A DNA stretch of 64,000 nucleotides from F23-D06 sp963603365 (GTDB taxonomy: Bacteria; Bacteroidota; Bacteroidia; Bacteroidales; WCHB1-69): contig CAVCMI010000003.1 of assembly GCA_963603365.1 (NCBI GenBank), forward strand, positions 65,612 through 129,611. The letters run 5' to 3'. Under the pieces are notes generated by a model. It was given only the letters and a program-made list of their open reading frames with translations. It did no database searches and was not told the origin of the DNA. The first letter of the stretch is position 1; each line of letters starts with the position of its first letter. Shown here one piece after another: positions 17,341 to 25,854 of this stretch. The position numbers and the translations under genes are program-made.

Positions 17341-17451
17341 TTAGAGTTGACGTTCTGTGCTGATACCGTTTGAATGCTTGCCGTTGACATGGTGTGGTTC
17401 TAAACAGAGCCCCGGAACGTTTATGGACGCTATGACGGACATATTCATCAT
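17341..17451 (-). CDS. 36-codon leader ORF upstream of the ketoacyl synthase
   Basis: An ATG at 17451, about 30 bases after the predicted transcription start, opens a 36-codon frame that closes with TAA at 17341. This is 23 bases before the ketoacyl synthase start. The peptide begins MMNMSVIASINVPGLCLEP and is rich in His, Asn and Gly; I do not recognise it. Its position, filling the leader between promoter and gene, suggests either a regulatory leader peptide or a small protein of the same operon. Chance is also possible at this length. Confidence 0.3.
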   Translation of the reverse strand: MMNMSVIASINVPGLCLEPHHVNGKHSNGISTERQL

Positions 17452-17487
17452 GTTAAGGTTTGCGGCAGCTTTTATGTATTTGGGGCG

Positions 17488-17495
17488 CAAAGATA
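17488..17495 (-). promoter_or_regulatory. Bacteroidota -7 box (TATCTTTG) for the ketoacyl synthase operon
   Basis: TATCTTTG on the minus strand lies between nth and the ketoacyl synthase gene. It leaves a leader of about 160 nt before the synthase start. Confidence 0.65.
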
Positions 17496-17528
17496 ATTGT
17501 TTTTTTTTGTTTCCGTTTTTTTAAGACA

Positions 17529-18179
17529 TCAAATTGTCTTCTCCATGAACTCCGGAAAACTGTCGCAAATGGCAACAAAAGGGCATGTTTGACAATGCGG
17601 CCGGCGCGAAACGCAAACATACCTTCCATGCAGCAGCAGCCAATGGTGAGCCCGTGACAACTCTGTTTCAGGTATCAAGGCGGCAAGTTGCTTCTCTACA
17701 TGTGCCGGCGTTGTCGCGTCCTTGACAAGCCCTAACCGGTGCGCGACCCTGAAAACGTGCGTGTCAACAGGCATGGCCGGCTTCCCGAAAGCAAAGGCAA
17801 GCACAACGTTGGCAGTCTTGCGTCCAACGCCCGGCAGACGGGTCAGCCCCTCCATCGTGTCCGGCACCTGACCTCCAAACTCTTCCATGAGCATCTTGCT
17901 CATCTTGAGCAGGTTCAAAGATTTGCTGTTTGGGTATGAGATGGATTTCACAAAGGAAAGAATCTCCGGGACAGTGGCTTTTGACATGGATGCAGGGTCA
18001 GGATAGGCTACGAACAGAGCCGGCGTGGTCGCATTGACCCGCTTGTCAGTGCACTGGGCCGCCAGCATCGTGGCCACCAGCAACTGGAACGCATTTTCAT
18101 AGTGCAGTTCCGACTGCACATTTGGTGAATGAACACGGAAATGCTTGATGATGAAACCGATTTTTTCTTGTGAACTCAT
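17529..18179 (-). CDS. nth: Endonuclease III
   Basis: This DNA glycosylase/AP lyase removes oxidised pyrimidines. The 216-residue protein has the helix-hairpin-helix LPGVGRKTAN with catalytic lysine 121, the catalytic aspartate 139 in MPVDTHVFRVA, and the C-terminal four-cysteine iron-sulfur motif C-x6-C-x2-C-x5-C (CVSRRPHCQTCPFVAIC). Length matches E. coli Nth (211). It has its own promoter box at 18204-18211 and is followed by the separate promoter of the ketoacyl synthase. Confidence 0.97.
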   Translation of the reverse strand: MSSQEKIGFIIKHFRVHSPNVQSELHYENAFQLLVATMLAAQCTDKRVNATTPALFVAYPDPASMSKATVPEILSFVKSISYPNSKSLNLLKMSKMLMEEFGGQVPDTMEGLTRLPGVGRKTANVVLAFAFGKPAMPVDTHVFRVAHRLGLVKDATTPAHVEKQLAALIPETELSRAHHWLLLHGRYVCVSRRPHCQTCPFVAICDSFPEFMEKTI

Positions 18180-18203
18180 TGGATTAAAGGACTATTGGAC
18201 GCG

Positions 18204-18211
18204 CAAAAGTA
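18204..18211 (-). promoter_or_regulatory. Bacteroidota -7 box (TACTTTTG) for nth
   Basis: TACTTTTG on the minus strand lies 25 bases upstream of the nth start codon, in an AT-rich gap shared with the divergent gene at 18458. Confidence 0.6.
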
Positions 18212-18325
18212 AAAAAAACAGCGCGGAGAATCCTACAGTCATTTTTATTGTTGCTTATTATGTTGAGGAACAGATAATTATGTAATAGAAATGTGGTATT
18301 GCATCATCTGTTGTCAAATTTTGTC

Positions 18326-18333
18326 TATCTTTG
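18326..18333 (+). promoter_or_regulatory. Bacteroidota -7 box (TATCTTTG) for the gene at 18458
   Basis: TATCTTTG places the transcript start near 18340. It excludes the longer reading of the downstream frame, which begins at 18293, and leaves a leader of about 115 nt. Confidence 0.65.
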
Positions 18334-18457
18334 CAGCCCTTTGAAAAACGGAGTCAGAGTTTCAGAATCCGCTGATGCCCAAGAATGCTTATGCGGCGGC
18401 GTTTCATGGCTGAAAGAATGGCTTGGCGTTTTGTCAGAAGTCAAAAAAAGAACTGAT

Positions 18458-18994
18458 ATGGATAAAGACAATCTCTCGGCGGGCACGCGCATTATGCATG
18501 AAAGATACGGTGAAGGTGTCATCAGCCGTAACAGCGCCTTGACCTACAAGGTGGTTTTTGTGCGTGGCGGCGAAATAGAATTCTCCAAGGCCAATGCCGA
18601 GTTTGAAGTTCTGGAATCCGCCGGAGAGGACGCAGCCGTGCCGAAACTCAATGTCAAGGAGTTTGAACAGATGCTGGAACAACTGCTCGAAAAGTACAAC
18701 GGCATTGAGAATGAGGTGGCACTCGGCAGGAAATGGCAAGGTGGCAAAATCATTCTCCAGCCGGCAAACCCTGAATTGAAGCCCAAGGAGATGCCCGTAG
18801 AGGTGTTTTTCCATAAAATTGTGATGATGCGCGACCGCCTGCGGGTGCTTGAACAGAACATCAACAGCCATGACACCCTGTCAGATGAGGAGAAGGTGAA
18901 CCTGCAGCAGTATATCTCCAGAATATACGGCAGTATGACCTCCTTTAACGTGCTGTTTGAGGACAAAGAGGATTATTTCGTTGGTACGAAGTGA
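18458..18994 (+). CDS. Protein with N-terminal UvrD/PcrA tail-like Tudor domain, unknown function
   Basis: The 178-residue protein starts at ATG 18458. The open frame extends to 18293, but the promoter box lies within that extension. Residues about 9-45 (GTRIMHERYGEGVISRNSALTYKVVFV) match the small beta-barrel module seen at the end of UvrD/PcrA helicases and in CarD-like proteins, where a 'H-x-x-Y/F-G-E-G-x-V' motif binds RNA polymerase. Residues 60-178 are mostly alpha-helical with no recognised fold. It could be a polymerase-associated factor, but that rests on one short motif. It lies 54 bases upstream of kamE. Confidence 0.55.
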   Translation: MDKDNLSAGTRIMHERYGEGVISRNSALTYKVVFVRGGEIEFSKANAEFEVLESAGEDAAVPKLNVKEFEQMLEQLLEKYNGIENEVALGRKWQGGKIILQPANPELKPKEMPVEVFFHKIVMMRDRLRVLEQNINSHDTLSDEEKVNLQQYISRIYGSMTSFNVLFEDKEDYFVGTK

Positions 18995-19048
18995 TTTTCC
19001 CGGTAAATATGAGAAATATGGTATAGAACAACAAAAAAACAAAGAAAT

Positions 19049-19840
19049 ATGAGTGGTGGATTGTATTCAATGGATCAAAAGGATTTTGATCGGACTTTAG
19101 ATTTGTCACACGTCAAGCCTTACGGCGACACGATGAACGATGGCAAAACCCAGTTGAGTTTCACGCTTCCGGTGCCCTGCGGCGACGAAGCCGTGGAAGC
19201 AGCCAAGCAGTTGCTGAAAAAGATGGGATTCAACAACCCGCAAGTGGTCTATTACAAAGAACTTACAGACGGATTCACGTTTGTCAACTGTTATGGTTCA
19301 TGTACCCATACGGTGGACTATACCACAATCCATGTCCCGAAGGTGGAGTCCACAGTATGGTCGATGACAGAAACAGACCAGTTTATCCGTGAGCACATCG
19401 GGCGCAAGATTGTAGTGGTGGGGGCAAGTACGGGCACGGATGCCCATACGGTTGGCATCGATGCCATTATGAATATGAAAGGCTATGCAGGGCATTACGG
19501 CATAGAGCGTTACGAGATGTTCGAGGCTCTGAATATGGGCAGCCAGATTCCCAATGAAGAGTTCATAGCCAAGGCAGTGGAAATGCATGCCGACGCGCTG
19601 CTTGTCTCCCAAACTGTTACGCAAAAGGATGTACATATCAAGAACATGACGGAATTGATTGAAATGCTTGAGGCCGAAGGCCTCAGAGACAAGCTGATCG
19701 TATGCGCCGGCGGCCCTCGTATTACTCATGAACTGGCCAAGGAACTCGGCTTTGATGCCGGTTTCGGCATGAATACATACGCCGATGACGTGGCCTCCTA
19801 TCTGGCACAGGAGATGGACAGAAGAATGCACCGAAAATAA
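19049..19840 (+). CDS. kamE: Lysine 5,6-aminomutase beta subunit (B12- and PLP-binding)
   Basis: KamE carries the adenosylcobalamin and the lysine that holds PLP in lysine 5,6-aminomutase, an enzyme of anaerobic lysine fermentation. The 263-residue protein has the cobalamin motif DxHxxG (GTDAHTVGID) with the cobalt-binding histidine at residue 133, and lysine 144 in MNMKGYAGHYG. These match the positions reported for the Clostridium enzyme. The C-terminal Rossmann B12 domain is complete. The catalytic alpha subunit KamD, normally encoded directly upstream, is not here, nor are kdd, kce, kal or kamA. It may pair with a KamD encoded elsewhere. Confidence 0.92.
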   Translation: MSGGLYSMDQKDFDRTLDLSHVKPYGDTMNDGKTQLSFTLPVPCGDEAVEAAKQLLKKMGFNNPQVVYYKELTDGFTFVNCYGSCTHTVDYTTIHVPKVESTVWSMTETDQFIREHIGRKIVVVGASTGTDAHTVGIDAIMNMKGYAGHYGIERYEMFEALNMGSQIPNEEFIAKAVEMHADALLVSQTVTQKDVHIKNMTELIEMLEAEGLRDKLIVCAGGPRITHELAKELGFDAGFGMNTYADDVASYLAQEMDRRMHRK

Positions 19841-19921
19841 AATAAGCATTACATCGGTTCCCGTTTTTTTGCCGCTGCCGTTGGGCTGCAGGCAAGCAAT
19901 TCTCACCGAACGAGAAGATCT

Positions 19922-21820
19922 CTATAGGCTGAACATCACTTGACCGGTGATTTCAGCCTTGTTCTTTTCCCCCTGTGCTGAAGCACTGTCTATCAGCAGC
20001 GTATGCGAAACTCTGAAAGAGATGCTTAACCAACTGCGTGAATACCTGAATACCAGGTATTCACGCATGCCTTTGCCATAGTATGTGCCGAATGAAAACG
20101 CGCGATAGACGTTGTGCTCGTAGGCATAAAGCCTTTCTGCGAAACTGTCTGTGTCAAAATAGGCAAACCGCAACGTGACGGCAATGTCGGGTTTCGGCAG
20201 GTTTATAGCGATGTCTTGGTAAAAGAGCACCCCTTGGCTGCGGGTCCCTTCTGTGGCGTTGACGTTCATCAGCCACTCTATGACGGTCTTCGTTTTCAGA
20301 TTCCGGTATGGCTCGCTGTTGCATTGGAAGTGCACTTTGTGACGGGCCCGGTTTTGGATTTCTCTGTAATAGGGATTGTTTTTGCCGTTCTCCGGTTTGC
20401 TTGTAAATGTGTATCTGCAAGCAATCTGACATTGCCGGACAGGATAATACAACAAGGTCCCGCCTAAATAGGCGGCCGAAACCGGCGCATCAGTGCAATA
20501 ACTCGGTTCAGAAAGCCTGAAATAGTCATAAAACAGTTCTGCCTCCACTTGACGCCCCAGGATATGATGGCCGGCTATGTAAAGCCCCGTTTCTCCGACG
20601 GAAGCCGAGGCCGCTTTGAAAGCGTTGCCTAAAGGCGTGTCATTGCCTTTGGCATAGTGCCGGAATACAACTGCGACTTTCGAGGATGATGTCAGATGGA
20701 AGAGCGCATTCTGAATCAGGCATACCTTTTTACAGTCAGTCAAGGCAATTTCTCCATAGAGCACGTGGCGGCGTACAAGCAGGCTATGATCAACAGAAAT
20801 GTTCACTTTTTCAGGCCGCAACGATGACCGGACCCGTTCTTTCATCTGCAATGACGTGTCAGCGGTGCTGAATGTGATCCCACTCAAACCGACAGAGAAG
20901 ATGGGCCTGCGCCACGAAAGATTGAAACCCGCACAGTTTTGTGTGCTGTTGTTCAGATGTCCGGCAAAAAGACTGCCATGAAGAGCAGTGCTTCCCATCG
21001 TTAGAGCACACCCCCGGACGAATGTGCTTTGGCTTGACGAAGCCGTCGCCTTGATGCCGCTATTGAAACGCCGGATATGGTCGATGGAACCGCCTCTCCC
21101 CGAAAGGAACGATGAACTCGCCACAAGACCTTGCCCGAAATTCACCTTTAAGTCGCCAACTGCCAGCATTTTCATTATCCCGACGGCCCCAACACTTACG
21201 GACCCGGAGCAGAAACCTGCTTTTGCCCACGAGGTGTTGCTTCCCTCAGAGCGCAGGAATTTTAACGTAAGCCGGCTTTGCGTGCTGAAGGTGCCATAAC
21301 AATACAGATTGTCGAGCGGATCTGTTGCGGTTGCGTCGGATTCTTGGCAAATCAGCGGCTGCCGGTAACGCAGCAGCAGTTGTGTGCTGCTTTTCCTGAA
21401 AAAATCCTTGAAAAAACGCAGACGCTGTTCTGCCGGCACTACAACCGCCATTCGCTCTATCCGCTTGAAGTCCTCTTCCGAAAAACCGTCAATGATAAGC
21501 AGTTCGTAAATGGTACATAACGGTCCGTACTTTTCGATGTAAAGCTGCAATTGGTAATACTGATAGTCGGTCAAGTGCAACAATCGAACTGCCGTTTCAT
21601 ATTCCAATGCATTGAGATTGATGCCGGATTGTCTGTTTTCTGTCATTCTGTCGGCCATCTCCTCTAACAGGTCGGTTTCAACAATGTCCGTATTGCCGAG
21701 TATGTTTTCCAGTTCGTCAGTATAAAGGTCAACTGCAAAGGTGCTGTCTGTCTGGCCTTGTGTTGCATAGAGTTGAAAAAGCAGGGCAAGCAGGGCTATG
21801 ATGTGAGGTATAGTCTTCAT
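19922..21820 (-). CDS. Outer-membrane protein with ComEA-like helix-hairpin-helix N-terminus
   Basis: The 632-residue protein starts at ATG 21820; an upstream extension of the frame overlaps the neighbouring gene and lacks a signal peptide. The first 23 residues (MKTIPHIIALLALLFQLY...) form a Sec signal. Residues about 60-125 carry a helix-hairpin-helix-like region (INLNALEYETAVRLL, EKYGPLCTIYELLIIDGFSEED), the pattern seen in ComEA-type proteins. The remaining roughly 480 residues are strand-rich, with alternating aromatic residues, and probably form an outer-membrane beta-barrel. Proteins of this build are common in Bacteroidota but uncharacterised. The upstream gene ends 16 bases before the start, so the two are likely an operon. 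Confidence 0.7.
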   Translation of the reverse strand: MKTIPHIIALLALLFQLYATQGQTDSTFAVDLYTDELENILGNTDIVETDLLEEMADRMTENRQSGINLNALEYETAVRLLHLTDYQYYQLQLYIEKYGPLCTIYELLIIDGFSEEDFKRIERMAVVVPAEQRLRFFKDFFRKSSTQLLLRYRQPLICQESDATATDPLDNLYCYGTFSTQSRLTLKFLRSEGSNTSWAKAGFCSGSVSVGAVGIMKMLAVGDLKVNFGQGLVASSSFLSGRGGSIDHIRRFNSGIKATASSSQSTFVRGCALTMGSTALHGSLFAGHLNNSTQNCAGFNLSWRRPIFSVGLSGITFSTADTSLQMKERVRSSLRPEKVNISVDHSLLVRRHVLYGEIALTDCKKVCLIQNALFHLTSSSKVAVVFRHYAKGNDTPLGNAFKAASASVGETGLYIAGHHILGRQVEAELFYDYFRLSEPSYCTDAPVSAAYLGGTLLYYPVRQCQIACRYTFTSKPENGKNNPYYREIQNRARHKVHFQCNSEPYRNLKTKTVIEWLMNVNATEGTRSQGVLFYQDIAINLPKPDIAVTLRFAYFDTDSFAERLYAYEHNVYRAFSFGTYYGKGMREYLVFRYSRSWLSISFRVSHTLLIDSASAQGEKNKAEITGQVMFSL

Positions 21821-21836
21821 AGTTGTGCGTTTGGGG

Positions 21837-22610
21837 CTATGAGGAATAGTAGAGGAAGCCTTGCGGAGAGAAGCCCGTGTTGTAGTACCAGGCGGTGCCA
21901 AGACTGAAAACGAGTTTGCGCCACGGCACGTGCAGTTCGACGCGGCATTGCGCAAGGTCGCAGTACCCGTTCAGAAACAGATGCGGCGAGGCAAAATACG
22001 CAAGGCCAAGACGGATGTTGAATTGGCCGGGGACGGTTATGCTCGTTGACAAGGTGCCGGCAAGACGGGCGGTTGGCATATAGTGCAGTTGCACCGAAAA
22101 GGTCATGGGTATGAGTTCGTTGCCGATGATGCCGTAATGCATCCCGATGGGGTTGTATATCATGACGGCAAGACTTGTTGAATTTGAAATCTGCCAATAG
22201 GAAGAGAGGTCAATGGTTACAGAATGCCGACTTTCGTAATGTGTGGCATGTTGCAGCAGATAGAAAAACCGCATTGCAACGGAGAACCTCTGGCCGAACA
22301 GTCGTCCGTAACCTGCTCCGGCTGAAAATGTGCCGAAGTGCTTGTATCCGTAATGGCTTGCCGAGACAAGCAGACAGTTGCGGTTTCTATGCCAGGAGAA
22401 ATCGAGACTGTTGAACATCAACTCCTTTGTTCCGAAGTCGTTGCGAACGGTCAGTCCGATAATGGTTTTCGGCGTTGCGGTTTGCGCGGCGGCAAAATCG
22501 CGGAAAAGGTGTGTTTTGGAGAAATCGTAAACGGTCGTCTGGCTTTTGCATTCCGTTGTGGCACAGAGCATAAGCAAGAGACACGCAAGAAAGGCACATA
22601 TTGTTTTCAT
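21837..22610 (-). CDS. Outer-membrane beta-barrel protein, unknown function
   Basis: The 257-residue protein has an N-terminal signal peptide (about residues 1-22, ending TECKSQ). An all-beta sequence of about 12 amphipathic strands follows, and the C-terminus is aromatic (FLYYSS), which is typical of outer-membrane barrels. I considered a PagL-like deacylase, but I see no convincing His-Ser catalytic arrangement. It is the first gene of a two-gene unit with the ComEA-like barrel protein. Joint function, for example in DNA or nucleotide uptake, is only a guess from the partner domain. Confidence 0.55.
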   Translation of the reverse strand: MKTICAFLACLLLMLCATTECKSQTTVYDFSKTHLFRDFAAAQTATPKTIIGLTVRNDFGTKELMFNSLDFSWHRNRNCLLVSASHYGYKHFGTFSAGAGYGRLFGQRFSVAMRFFYLLQHATHYESRHSVTIDLSSYWQISNSTSLAVMIYNPIGMHYGIIGNELIPMTFSVQLHYMPTARLAGTLSTSITVPGQFNIRLGLAYFASPHLFLNGYCDLAQCRVELHVPWRKLVFSLGTAWYYNTGFSPQGFLYYSS

Positions 22611-22682
22611 CTGCGGTTTGTTTTTTCATGGTAGAATGGATAACGAGAACGTAGTATGTTTTAGTATGATTCAGCATGGATA

Positions 22683-22718
22683 AAAAAACGGTTGCCGCAT
22701 TTGCGGCAACCGTTTTTT
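22683..22718. terminator. Strong bidirectional rho-independent terminator after atpG
   Basis: A 16-bp perfect stem (22683-22698 with 22703-22718) has a 4-base loop and A/T tracts on both sides. On the minus strand it ends in a U-run 28 bases past the atpG stop, closing the atpHAG transcript. Confidence 0.9.
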
Positions 22719-22745
22719 GGGGCAGGCAATGCAGAACTGCCGTTG

Positions 22746-23627
22746 TCACCCTTTGAGAGCTTCCGCTCCGCTCACGATTTCGATAAGTTCATTCGTGATG
22801 GACGACTGGCGGGCATTGTTGTATTTCAGACGCAGGTCGTGAAGGATTTCCGTGGCATTGTCGGATGCTTTGGTCATAGAAATCATACGGGCGCCATGCT
22901 CTGAAGCTACAGAATCGCAGAGCGCCTTGTAGAGTTGCGTCTTCAGAATTTTTGGAATCAGCTCTGTAAGCAAGACGATGGGTGACGGTTCTATGATGTA
23001 GTCCAAAGATTTTCCTGCTGTCTCTTCGCCCGTTTCAGGGTTTTCGACAGGGAGAAAATCCTCGACAGTAATACGTTGGGTGGCGGCATTGAGGAATTGG
23101 TTATAGACGATGTCGACTTTGTCAATGTCGTGTTCGAAGAATCCCTTGATGAGGAAGTCGCCGATATTGGAGACCTCGGTGAAGTCAGGGTTGTCGAGGA
23201 GTGATTCGTGGTATTGGATTACCGGGAATCGCTTGCCGAGTTGTTCGTTCCCTTTCTTTCCGATACAGACAAGGCGGACATTCCCGTTCTTGTGTTGCTC
23301 GGCATAACGTTCTTCGACCAGTCGGGTCACCGTTTTCACGATGTTGGCGTTGAAAGCGCCACACAGTCCTTTGTTGGAGGTGATGACCAGAATGACGATT
23401 CTCTCGTGAGGTCTTTTCTCGAACAGCGGGGTGTCTTTCAGCGTTTCAGCCGCCCCTGCCAAGTCATGCATGAGTTCGTTCATCTTTTCGGCGTAGGGGC
23501 GCAGGAACTGGATCGAAGTCTGTGCGCGTCTCAGTTTAGCCGCCGACACCAGTTTCATAGAACTTGTGATCTTCTGTGTTGATTCTATAGAACTAATGCG
23601 AGTGCGTATTTCTTTAAGGTTACCCAT
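22746..23627 (-). CDS. atpG: ATP synthase F1 subunit gamma
   Basis: The rotating central stalk of F1 couples proton flow to ATP synthesis. The 293-residue protein has the conserved N-terminal coiled coil with KEIRTRISSIESTQKITSSMKLVSAAKLRRA and the C-terminal SEHGARMISMTKASDNATEI...YNNARQ helix that contacts the catalytic subunits. Length is normal. It is the last gene of a three-gene set (atpH-atpA-atpG), 2 bases after the atpA stop. Confidence 0.97.
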   Translation of the reverse strand: MGNLKEIRTRISSIESTQKITSSMKLVSAAKLRRAQTSIQFLRPYAEKMNELMHDLAGAAETLKDTPLFEKRPHERIVILVITSNKGLCGAFNANIVKTVTRLVEERYAEQHKNGNVRLVCIGKKGNEQLGKRFPVIQYHESLLDNPDFTEVSNIGDFLIKGFFEHDIDKVDIVYNQFLNAATQRITVEDFLPVENPETGEETAGKSLDYIIEPSPIVLLTELIPKILKTQLYKALCDSVASEHGARMISMTKASDNATEILHDLRLKYNNARQSSITNELIEIVSGAEALKG

Positions 23628-23629
23628 AT

Positions 23630-25225
23630 CTATTTTTCAAATTGTTTGGCCACTTCCTTGCAGGCTTCCTCCAATTTCGCGGTGATGGAGTCGTCAATCT
23701 TTCCGGCCTTGAGCGTGTCGAGCACGTCTTGGCAATGAGTATGCATGTGATGGATGAAAGACGTCTCGAAATTGCGGATGTCGCCAAGAGCGATTTTCTG
23801 GAGCAGTCCTTTGGAACCGCAGAAGATGACGGCAATCTGTTCTTCCACCTTGTAAGGTGTATATTGCGGCTGTTTCAGGAGTTCCACGTTGCGTGCGCCT
23901 TTGTCCAGCACGAAGCGGGTGGCGGCATCCACGTCGGAGCCGAATTTGGCGAATGACTCCATCTCGCGGTACTGGGCCTGGTCGAGCTTCAGCGTGCCAG
24001 CCACTTTCTTCATCGACTTGATTTGGGCGTTTCCGCCGACACGGGACACGGAGATGCCCACGTTGATGGCGGGACGGATGCCGGCATTGAACAGGGAGGT
24101 CTCCAGGAATATCTGCCCGTCGGTGATGGAGATCACGTTGGTAGGGATATAAGCGGACACGTCGCCGGCTTGGGTCTCGATAATCGGAAGAGCCGTGAGC
24201 GAACCGCCGCCTTTGACTAAAGGCTTCAGCACTTCGGGGAGGTCGTTCATGTTCGCTGCGATTTCGTCAGAGTCGATGATCTTGGCGGCTCTTTCCAACA
24301 GCCTGGAGTGGAGGTAGAACACATCTCCGGGGTATGCTTCACGTCCGGGCGGGCGGCGGAGCAGCAGCGAGACTTCACGGTAGGCCACGGCCTGTTTGGA
24401 GAGGTCATCGTAGATGATGAGCGCACTGCGTCCGGTGTCGCGGAAATACTCGCCGATAGCGGCGCCGGCGAAAGGAGCGTAGAACTGCATAGCGGCGGCA
24501 TCCGAGGCGGTAGCGGTCACGACTGTCGTGTATGGCATGGCGCCTCTTTCCGTCAAGGTCTTCACCAGTGCGGCCACGGAAGAACCTTTCTGTCCGACGG
24601 CAACGTAGATGCAATAAACAGGTTCGCCCTTCTCGTAGAACTCTTTCTGGTTGATGATGGTGTCGATGGCAATGGCTGTTTTGCCGGTCTGGCGGTCGCC
24701 GATGATCAGTTCGCGTTGGCCACGCCCGATCGGGATCATGGCGTCCACAGCCTTGATACCCGTCTGCAGGGGCTCTTTGACCGGCTGTCTGAAGATGACG
24801 CCCGGAGCCTTGCGCTCGATGGGCATTTCGTACAGAGTGCCCTCGATGGGGCCTTTCCCGTCAATGGGCTCGCCGAGCGTGTTGATGACACGCCCTAACA
24901 GCCCCTCGCCGACACGGATGGAGGCGATGCGCCCCGTCCTTTTGCAAAGGTCGCCCTCGTTCAGGCTCTTGGAGTCGCCAAGCAGCACAACTCCAACGTT
25001 GTCTTCCTCCAGGTTGAGGGCAATGCCGGTGACAGAATTGCTGCCGGATTGCGTCTCAAAGGTGACCAGTTCGCCGGAACGGACATTCTGCAGTCCGTAT
25101 ACGCGGGCGATGCCGTCGCCGACCAGCAGAACAGTGCCGGTTTCATCCATTTCGGTCTTGAGGTCAAAACGCTGCAACTGTTCGCGCAGGATGGAGGTTA
25201 CTTCTGATGGTTTTATTTCTGACAT
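23630..25225 (-). CDS. atpA: ATP synthase F1 subunit alpha
   Basis: This non-catalytic nucleotide-binding subunit of the F1 hexamer has 531 residues. Walker A is GDRQTGKTAIAID at about 170-182, and the family signature around the arginine finger (PAINVGISVSRVGG) is present. The N-terminal barrel (DETGTVLLVGDGIARVYGL) and C-terminal helical domain are complete. It is followed by atpG and preceded by atpH (46 bases away). No beta subunit gene (atpD) is in the window; in Bacteroidota atpD and atpC are usually in a separate part of the locus. Confidence 0.98.
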   Translation of the reverse strand: MSEIKPSEVTSILREQLQRFDLKTEMDETGTVLLVGDGIARVYGLQNVRSGELVTFETQSGSNSVTGIALNLEEDNVGVVLLGDSKSLNEGDLCKRTGRIASIRVGEGLLGRVINTLGEPIDGKGPIEGTLYEMPIERKAPGVIFRQPVKEPLQTGIKAVDAMIPIGRGQRELIIGDRQTGKTAIAIDTIINQKEFYEKGEPVYCIYVAVGQKGSSVAALVKTLTERGAMPYTTVVTATASDAAAMQFYAPFAGAAIGEYFRDTGRSALIIYDDLSKQAVAYREVSLLLRRPPGREAYPGDVFYLHSRLLERAAKIIDSDEIAANMNDLPEVLKPLVKGGGSLTALPIIETQAGDVSAYIPTNVISITDGQIFLETSLFNAGIRPAINVGISVSRVGGNAQIKSMKKVAGTLKLDQAQYREMESFAKFGSDVDAATRFVLDKGARNVELLKQPQYTPYKVEEQIAVIFCGSKGLLQKIALGDIRNFETSFIHHMHTHCQDVLDTLKAGKIDDSITAKLEEACKEVAKQFEK

Positions 25226-25271
25226 ATTATTCTATAAGTATTGATTTAGAATGTGGTTGATTCAATTGACA

Positions 25272-25829
25272 TTAAAAGTTCACTTGATACATGTTGTGAG
25301 AAAAGTCCTGACGCAGCCGGTTGATTTTTGAAATCACGCTGGCATCCAGGTAATTGTCGCCCATCTTGATGCGGAAGCCGCCTATGATTCCCGGACGTAT
25401 AACCTCTTGTATTTTGATGTCGTAGCCGGTTTTGGAGGCAAGGATTCCGCGGATCTGCTCCACCAGAGACTTGTTAAGCGGAACCGCCGAAACCAAGGTG
25501 GCCTCTTTGATGTGATGGTGCTCGTTGTAAAAGCCGGTGAACTCGTCGCAGATGTCCGCCAAGGCGGGCTCACGTTTCTTCTTGATGATGATGTCGAGGA
25601 AGATGAACGTGGTGCTGCTGATGCGGTCGCGGAAGATGTTCGAGAATATGACGTGTTTCGTGCCGGGCGCAATGACAGGGCTGTTGAGGAAAACATGCAG
25701 TTCAGCACTGTCTTTCAAGGATTTCCGGATAAGGGAAAGGTCTTTGCTGACAGCTTCGATTTCCCCTTTCTCGGCGGCGAAGTCGAAGAGGGCTTTCGCA
25801 TATCGGTTTGATAATTTCGGGTTTTTCAT
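25272..25829 (-). CDS. atpH: ATP synthase F1 subunit delta
   Basis: The 185-residue peripheral-stalk protein binds the top of F1 and ties it to the b subunit. The start NRYAKALFDFAAEKGE and the C-terminal signature IIGGFRIKMGDNYLDASVISKINRL are diagnostic for the delta/OSCP family. In most Bacteroidota atpB-atpE-atpF precede atpH. Here the upstream neighbour is pyrE, and atpH has its own promoter box at 25855-25862, so the Fo genes have been moved or lost from this place. Confidence 0.96.
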   Translation of the reverse strand: MKNPKLSNRYAKALFDFAAEKGEIEAVSKDLSLIRKSLKDSAELHVFLNSPVIAPGTKHVIFSNIFRDRISSTTFIFLDIIIKKKREPALADICDEFTGFYNEHHHIKEATLVSAVPLNKSLVEQIRGILASKTGYDIKIQEVIRPGIIGGFRIKMGDNYLDASVISKINRLRQDFSHNMYQVNF

Positions 25830-25854
25830 GAAGCGCTTTTGAGTATTAAGGCGG

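Noticed and set aside
21837..22610. PagL-like lipid A deacylase identity for the small barrel protein
   Set aside because: The barrel pattern fits loosely, but the His-Ser catalytic pair is not visible in the expected final strands.
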